Positions 4,597-7,249 of a stretch of DNA of 7,249 nucleotides are shown here, piece after piece. The stretch comes from Acidimicrobiaceae bacterium UBA7830 (GTDB lineage Bacteria > Actinomycetota > Acidimicrobiia > Acidimicrobiales > Ilumatobacteraceae). Within the stretch, counting starts at the first letter, position 1. Each line of letters starts with the position of its first letter. A program made the translations under genes and the position numbers. Below the pieces are notes generated by a model, which was not told the origin of the DNA, did no database searches, and was given only the letters and a program-made list of their open reading frames with translations. The stretch is taken from the NCBI GenBank assembly GCA_002501485.1, contig DLTS01000012.1, positions 1 to 7,249 on the forward strand, read 5' to 3'.

Positions 4597-7089
4597 TCAG
4601 GATGCGGGAAGAATCCCCATTACTTCTGACCGGTCGCTGGTGCGGATGAATTCCTCGAACTCGTCAACGTAGGCCCGATAGTCCGCGCCGAAGGTCTGCT
4701 CGAAGTTCTCAGGGAACCGGATTCCGGTCTGGGTGTTAATCCAGAAGTCAATCACCGCTTGCTCACCCTCGTGATGGGCAACGTAGGCGGCGAACCACGC
4801 ACCCACCTGATAGCCGACCGCCCAGTCGCTCTCCCAGGTCACGTTGTAGAGATCAGGTCCGTTCAGGTAGCGGTCGATGATGTCCTCACCGGAGGGCCCG
4901 TAAGGGGTATAAAGACCCTGTTCCATCTGATTGTTGAGGTGCTCGAAGTCTCCCGTTGCTCGCGAGTAATACAGGTGGGAGAAGTAGACGGCGGTGCCCT
5001 CCATCCACCATGGCTTGTGCTCGGTTCCATCGCCGCTGATCATCCCTGAGATGTAGTCGGCGTCGTTAATGATGGACTGCGTCTCGTAATCGACGTAGTT
5101 GGAGATCTGGAAGATGTGGAACATCTCGTGAAGCGTCACGGAGGCGAGGGATGTTCGATCGTTAGCGTCAAACGAGTCGCTGATGAACAGGTAACAGCAC
5201 GAGGTCCCCGGGGTTCCCGAAATCGACGATCCAACAGGCTCACCGTCGCTGGTGAGCAAGCAGATGTTGTCCGCGCAGTCGCCCCGATTACTCGGATTGC
5301 ACCGCGAGTTGAAGAAGGTGTCGGGGGCGAAGGTACTCATCAACGAGCAGTAGTCGTCCTCCAGATCGTAGATGGTCTCGAGGTTGTTCCGGTCGTACTG
5401 TAAGACGATGATCGGATACAGGTTGTCCTGGATGAGACGCGGGTCGGAGAAGAAGTACTCAATGGATTGGTCGATATAGGTTTTGAGATACTCGAGCGTC
5501 TCATCGTCGACCGAGGAGGCCGCGAGGATACTGATCCCAGGGGTGCGGGCCGCCGTTGGTGACGTGCTGGGCTCGATGTCCGGACCAGACGCACTCTCAT
5601 TGGCCGACTCTGCCATCTCGCCGTCCGGGCCTCCCACTCCCGATTTGATACCCCAGAAGTCGACGAGTTCGTCGAGCCGCTCGGTCGGGAAGAAGTCCTC
5701 GGGAGGGGTCGGGTTGTCGCGCATGAACTGGTTGAACTGCTCGTAGAGCTCGTCCTTGGTAAGTCCGAAGTGTTTCTCGAGCGCTCCGTCGAATCCGAGG
5801 GCCCAGACGTCCTCGTGAAGACCAACGAACAGGGTCTCGAACGACGTCAGGTAAGCGAGGTAGAAGTTGAGGATCTCCATGTGGCCTGTGCAGGTCCACG
5901 TCTCGCGCATCTCGTCAAGGGCGCTGAATCCGCTGCACTCGTCCCACTCGTCACCCTCACCGCGGATTACTCGGCTAGCTGACTCGAACTTCTGGGTCAT
6001 GTTGCAGTTCGTCTGCGACGCGACCCGCTCCCATAACGGGTTATCGGGACCGTTGCCGGTCAGACGGGGGTCGCCTGCGCATGTCCCCTCGAGACCGAGG
6101 TCTTTGGTGATCTGCAGATCGTCGAAAACGTCTCGGAGGAACAAGGTGGGGAAGACTTGAGCCTGCCCTTCGACGAACCAAGCGGGCGATCCGGTGTGGT
6201 TCCACCCTCCGCAACAGTCGGCGGGCATTCCGAGGGAGCGGCCAAGCGTGTGGGCTCGCTGCACGTGGTGGTAATACTCATGCACCCACCCGTTGATGGT
6301 CATATACATGAACACATCCGTTCCGAAGTTTTCCCGATCCCACTCCCAATGCGGGTCGGTCAGCGGGTTCGGCTGGTTGCAGAACGAGAACTCGTTGTAA
6401 CCGTCGAATCGGCCATCCCTACCGAAACCGCCTAGACAACTTCGGCGGTCGAAGACAAGATCGATCGAGGGCTCAACGGGCTGACCGTCGTTGTCATAGA
6501 AGTATCCCAACTGGTCGAGGACCTCGAGCGCCTCAGCGTTGTCACCTTCGAGCTCGTAGGTGATGTGGGCATAGCGGTCGTATCCGCCGACATAGTCGAT
6601 GAGTTTTTGATGCACGTCGGCGTGATAGCGACGGAGATCATCAGGTATCTCTGCCGAGAAGAGATAACAGTGCTCAGGATTGAGCTTCGGTACGTTCATG
6701 CCAATTCCGCGGTGCACATCAGCGATCGACGGGAGGTCGGCGGGTTCGACGGTGACCGGTGGGCTAATGACGCAGTCGACATTGTCCGAGACAACAACGA
6801 TCGGCTCACCGTCGACAGAGAAACCACCGGACGAAGCCTGGCTCTCACCAGGTGTCTCGCCTGCCATCTCGCCGTCTTCGGACAGACCCTGTTCCACTTG
6901 ATCAGCTGGTAAATCAGTTCCAGAATCGGTCTCATCGGGGATCGACGCGCTGGTGCAAGAGACTCCCAGCACTCCCACGATGAGGACTGCGAGGGTATGT
7001 CGTACTGCTATTCTGAGCCTTACCGGGGCAATTTCGGGCATATCTGCAATCTTGACAGACAACCGTGACCGAACTTTTAAACCACGCAC
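4597..7089 (-). CDS. Tandem double-domain zinc metallopeptidase, probable lipoprotein
   Basis: 830 aa from a GTG start; an in-frame ATG at 7041 (Met17) is a plausible alternative and gives a more normal signal length. Neither has a clear Shine-Dalgarno. A hydrophobic segment (32-44) ends in LGVSC, a lipobox-like site at Cys45, suggesting an outer-face lipoprotein. An acidic linker follows (51-95). Domain 1 (about 105-460) has HEYYH (270-274) and the downstream Glu307 in WFVEG. Domain 2 (about 525-818) has HEMFH (654-658) and Glu697 in WWMEG. Both carry the HExxH...E zinc-site pattern of gluzincin-type peptidases, and both end in a similar FG...F..F.R helical tail (441-457 and 800-816). An acidic/Ser-rich linker (482-525) joins them. 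There are many Cys (for example 292-293 and 631-632), consistent with disulfides. Both zinc sites look intact. The exact peptidase family and substrate are not known to me. GC-rich third codon positions contrast with the SDR gene. Confidence 0.85.
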   Translation of the reverse strand: MRGLKVRSRLSVKIADMPEIAPVRLRIAVRHTLAVLIVGVLGVSCTSASIPDETDSGTDLPADQVEQGLSEDGEMAGETPGESQASSGGFSVDGEPIVVVSDNVDCVISPPVTVEPADLPSIADVHRGIGMNVPKLNPEHCYLFSAEIPDDLRRYHADVHQKLIDYVGGYDRYAHITYELEGDNAEALEVLDQLGYFYDNDGQPVEPSIDLVFDRRSCLGGFGRDGRFDGYNEFSFCNQPNPLTDPHWEWDRENFGTDVFMYMTINGWVHEYYHHVQRAHTLGRSLGMPADCCGGWNHTGSPAWFVEGQAQVFPTLFLRDVFDDLQITKDLGLEGTCAGDPRLTGNGPDNPLWERVASQTNCNMTQKFESASRVIRGEGDEWDECSGFSALDEMRETWTCTGHMEILNFYLAYLTSFETLFVGLHEDVWALGFDGALEKHFGLTKDELYEQFNQFMRDNPTPPEDFFPTERLDELVDFWGIKSGVGGPDGEMAESANESASGPDIEPSTSPTAARTPGISILAASSVDDETLEYLKTYIDQSIEYFFSDPRLIQDNLYPIIVLQYDRNNLETIYDLEDDYCSLMSTFAPDTFFNSRCNPSNRGDCADNICLLTSDGEPVGSSISGTPGTSCCYLFISDSFDANDRTSLASVTLHEMFHIFQISNYVDYETQSIINDADYISGMISGDGTEHKPWWMEGTAVYFSHLYYSRATGDFEHLNNQMEQGLYTPYGPSGEDIIDRYLNGPDLYNVTWESDWAVGYQVGAWFAAYVAHHEGEQAVIDFWINTQTGIRFPENFEQTFGADYRAYVDEFEEFIRTSDRSEVMGILPAS

Positions 7090-7249
7090 GCCTAAAAACT
7101 AGCTTTCAGCAGTCCCCGCCCTTCCCTCTGGCGATCTCTCTCGCCAATCGTTTTTTGGGTCAGAGGTACCCCCTACCCCGCCGACCAGATCTAATTTGTC
7201 GGTCCCTCAAATCATGACTTCGTGCGGCTTAAACGTCGACCAGTAGGGT

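Noticed and set aside
7207..7249. Minus-strand frame reading PYWSTFKPHEVMI then stop at the right edge, possibly the C-terminus of an upstream gene.
   Set aside because: Only 13 codons are visible, which carries no statistical weight; the other frames also end nearby.
1..7249. CRISPR array, insertion sequence, integrase or toxin-antitoxin pair.
   Set aside because: No regularly spaced repeats, transposase or recombinase motifs, or paired small genes were found on either strand.

Overview
The window most likely comes from an actinobacterium (Actinomycetota), possibly a marine or freshwater lineage with moderate GC. This is an inference. The supporting signs are two probable lipoproteins, one of them an LpqC/PHB-depolymerase-like esterase; an LPATG sorting signal; strong Shine-Dalgarno sites on several genes; and a tRNA-Ala remnant without an encoded CCA. 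No ribosomal marker is present, so nothing finer than phylum is justified.

Layout, left to right. (1) 1-271, minus: the N-terminal part of a small exported Cys/Asp-rich protein that runs off the left edge. (2) 272-564: regulatory-looking palindromes and one copy of a tRNA-Ala-like 3'-end repeat. (3) 565-1548, minus: a lipoprotein alpha/beta-hydrolase esterase. (4) 1549-1936: divergent intergenic region with a long hairpin in the SDR leader. (5) 1937-2737, plus: a classical short-chain dehydrogenase/reductase. (6) 2738-3160: gene-free, holding two adjacent strong hairpins. (7) 3161-4024, plus: an exported, sortase-anchored surface protein with an InlB-type repeat, a DPV spacer and LPATG. A hairpin follows it. 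(8) 4121-4180: the second repeat copy and a decayed 3' half of a tRNA-Ala. (9) 4286-4453, plus: a 55-aa single-pass membrane protein. (10) 4597-7089, minus: an 830-aa probable lipoprotein carrying two complete HExxH...E metallopeptidase domains in tandem. (11) 7090-7249: upstream region, no supported gene.

Five of the six genes encode exported or membrane proteins, and only the SDR is cytoplasmic. The genes do not form one operon: strands alternate, gaps are 140-420 bp, and several gaps hold hairpins. No shared pathway can be read from the content. The theme is cell-surface and secreted hydrolysis or adhesion.

The least routine signals are the tandem double-metallopeptidase lipoprotein, the tRNA-Ala 3'-half with a diverged direct repeat 3.66 kb away (an island-boundary-like arrangement without a visible integrase), and three intergenic hairpins, two of which have G-U pairs that favour plus-strand transcription.
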